Source: Mycobacterium intracellulare ATCC 13950 (GTDB lineage Bacteria > Actinomycetota > Actinomycetes > Mycobacteriales > Mycobacteriaceae). From it: a stretch of DNA of 64,000 nucleotides. Positions 63,390 through 64,000 of this stretch are shown here, piece after piece. Each line of letters starts with the position of its first letter. Position 1 is the first letter of the stretch. The notes beneath the pieces are model-generated. The model searched no databases. It worked only from the letters and a program-made list of their open reading frames with translations, and had not been told where the DNA came from. A program made the translations under genes and the position numbers. Location of the stretch: contig NC_016946.1 in assembly GCF_000277125.1 (NCBI RefSeq), forward strand, positions 2,914,001 to 2,978,000, in the 5' to 3' direction.

Positions 63390-64000
63390 CGTTCGATGAG
63401 ATCGAAGCCGCGGTAGCCGGCGTCGGCGACCTCGGCGCAGATGTCGTTATAGGTCGCGAAGCCCCCGACGAACAGCATGAAACCCCGGGGCTTTCCCGGC
63501 ACGTTCGCGCCCATGTACCACGAGTTCGCCTTGGTGAACAACGTCGTCTCGGCCCGACGGGCGCATTCGGCGCCCCAGCCGTCCACGCTGTCGACGCCTG
63601 CTTCGATCGCGGCGTAACCGTGCTCGTCGAGGAACGCGATGGCGTCGGCGATCCAGTTCACCTGGGCTTCGGCGTGCAGCACCATGTTCGCCAGCACGGC
63701 GGGCGCTCCCGGGCCCGAGATCAGGAACAGGTTGGGGAAGCCGTCGACGCCCAGCCCCAAATAGGTGCGGGGTCCGTGCGCCCAGTCGTCGCGCAGGGCG
63801 GTGCCGCGGCGCCCGACGATATCGATCCGGCCCAGCGCACCGGTCATCGCGTCGAAACCCGTTGCCAGCACGATCATGTCGACGTCGTAGTGGGCGTCGG
63901 TCGTGTTGATGCCGGTGGCGTCGACGGATTCGATGGGGGTGACGCGGACGCTGATCAGCGACACGTTCGGGCGGTTGAAGGTCTGAAAATAGTTGCTGTC
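63386..64000 (-). CDS. Baeyer-Villiger-type flavin monooxygenase, C-terminal part (5' end outside window)
   Basis: The frame runs from the window edge to the stop at 63386, giving the last 204 aa. DSNYFQTFNRPNVSLI matches the YYATFNRDNVRLVNL stretch of the monooxygenase at 42722, and LATGFDAMTGALGRID, SGPGAPAVLANMVLHAEAQV and NSWYMGANVPGKPRGF are shared. The FAD, NADP and fingerprint motifs lie beyond position 64000 and cannot be judged. It is the upstream partner of two mycofactocin-type SDRs, which could make or consume its ketone. Confidence 0.9.
   Translation of the reverse strand, partial: DSNYFQTFNRPNVSLISVRVTPIESVDATGINTTDAHYDVDMIVLATGFDAMTGALGRIDIVGRRGTALRDDWAHGPRTYLGLGVDGFPNLFLISGPGAPAVLANMVLHAEAQVNWIADAIAFLDEHGYAAIEAGVDSVDGWGAECARRAETTLFTKANSWYMGANVPGKPRGFMLFVGGFATYNDICAEVADAGYRGFDLIER

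Overview
The window is high-GC, gene-dense actinobacterial DNA. The gene content points to a Mycobacterium, most likely a slow grower of the M. avium complex type. The evidence is a 13E12-type HNH protein, a close relative of the M. tuberculosis FHA/ABC exporter Rv1747, a DesA3/Rv3230c-like desaturase and reductase pair, a WS/DGAT acyltransferase, F420/Ddn-like and mycofactocin-type oxidoreductases, a SigF-like sigma factor and many CYP, FadE, FadD and SDR genes. I see no rRNA, tRNA, CRISPR array, IS element or prophage. The species assignment is inference.

Layout. 0.1-6.3 kb: a TetR regulator, a small membrane protein broken by a frameshift, an SDR, an orphan SigF-like sigma factor closed by a 20-bp terminator stem, a lipoprotein, a DUF2231 protein and a membrane-anchored TylF-type methyltransferase. 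6.6-13.7 kb: a Ddn-like protein divergent from a TetR gene and a cassette of P450, SDR, amidohydrolase and two overlapping M24 proteins, the second without most metal ligands. 13.8-15.2 kb: the 13E12/HNH gene. 15.2-23.6 kb: a leftward operon (P450, mycofactocin-type SDR, crotonase-fold protein, fused CaiB-CaiB CoA-transferase, SDR, APH-like kinase) headed by a TetR gene with two matching operator-like sites. 23.7-30.1 kb: a SecD-P1-like lipoprotein, a sugar isomerase-like protein, a Gfo/Idh/MocA oxidoreductase, an FAD monooxygenase, a sulfatase and a nitronate monooxygenase. 30.2-35.6 kb: a GbsR/MarR regulator with a near-perfect operator and a methyltransferase, then an acyl-CoA ligase, class II aldolase and amidohydrolase cassette, and a small secreted Cys-rich protein. 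35.6-41.1 kb: a cytochrome b/molybdopterin membrane oxidoreductase pair, the desaturase and its reductase, and a DMT-like membrane protein.

41.1-49.2 kb is the most interesting region. It is a tight leftward eight-gene operon: FadE, FadE, MaoC-like, MaoC, thiolase-fold protein, DUF35 protein, Baeyer-Villiger-type monooxygenase and FadD. It mirrors the M. tuberculosis igr cholesterol side-chain module (ChsE1/ChsE2, ChsH1/ChsH2, Ltp2), but the DUF35 domain is a separate gene and a ligase and a ketone monooxygenase are added. The inferred chemistry is acyl activation, dehydrogenation, hydration, retro-aldol cleavage and then oxidation of the released ketone.

49.4-64 kb: a 54-aa protein, the FHA/ABC exporter, a lipase, an SDR, a molybdopterin oxidoreductase, a CsbD-like stress protein with a SigF-type promoter, a SnoaL protein, the WS/DGAT acyltransferase preceded by tandem palindromes, a meta-cleavage-type hydrolase, and a leftward run of SnoaL, three SDRs and a partial second Baeyer-Villiger-type monooxygenase that leaves the window.

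Overall this is a lipid, steroid or terpenoid-like catabolic region organised as several short operons, each with its own local regulator. Substrates cannot be read from the sequence.
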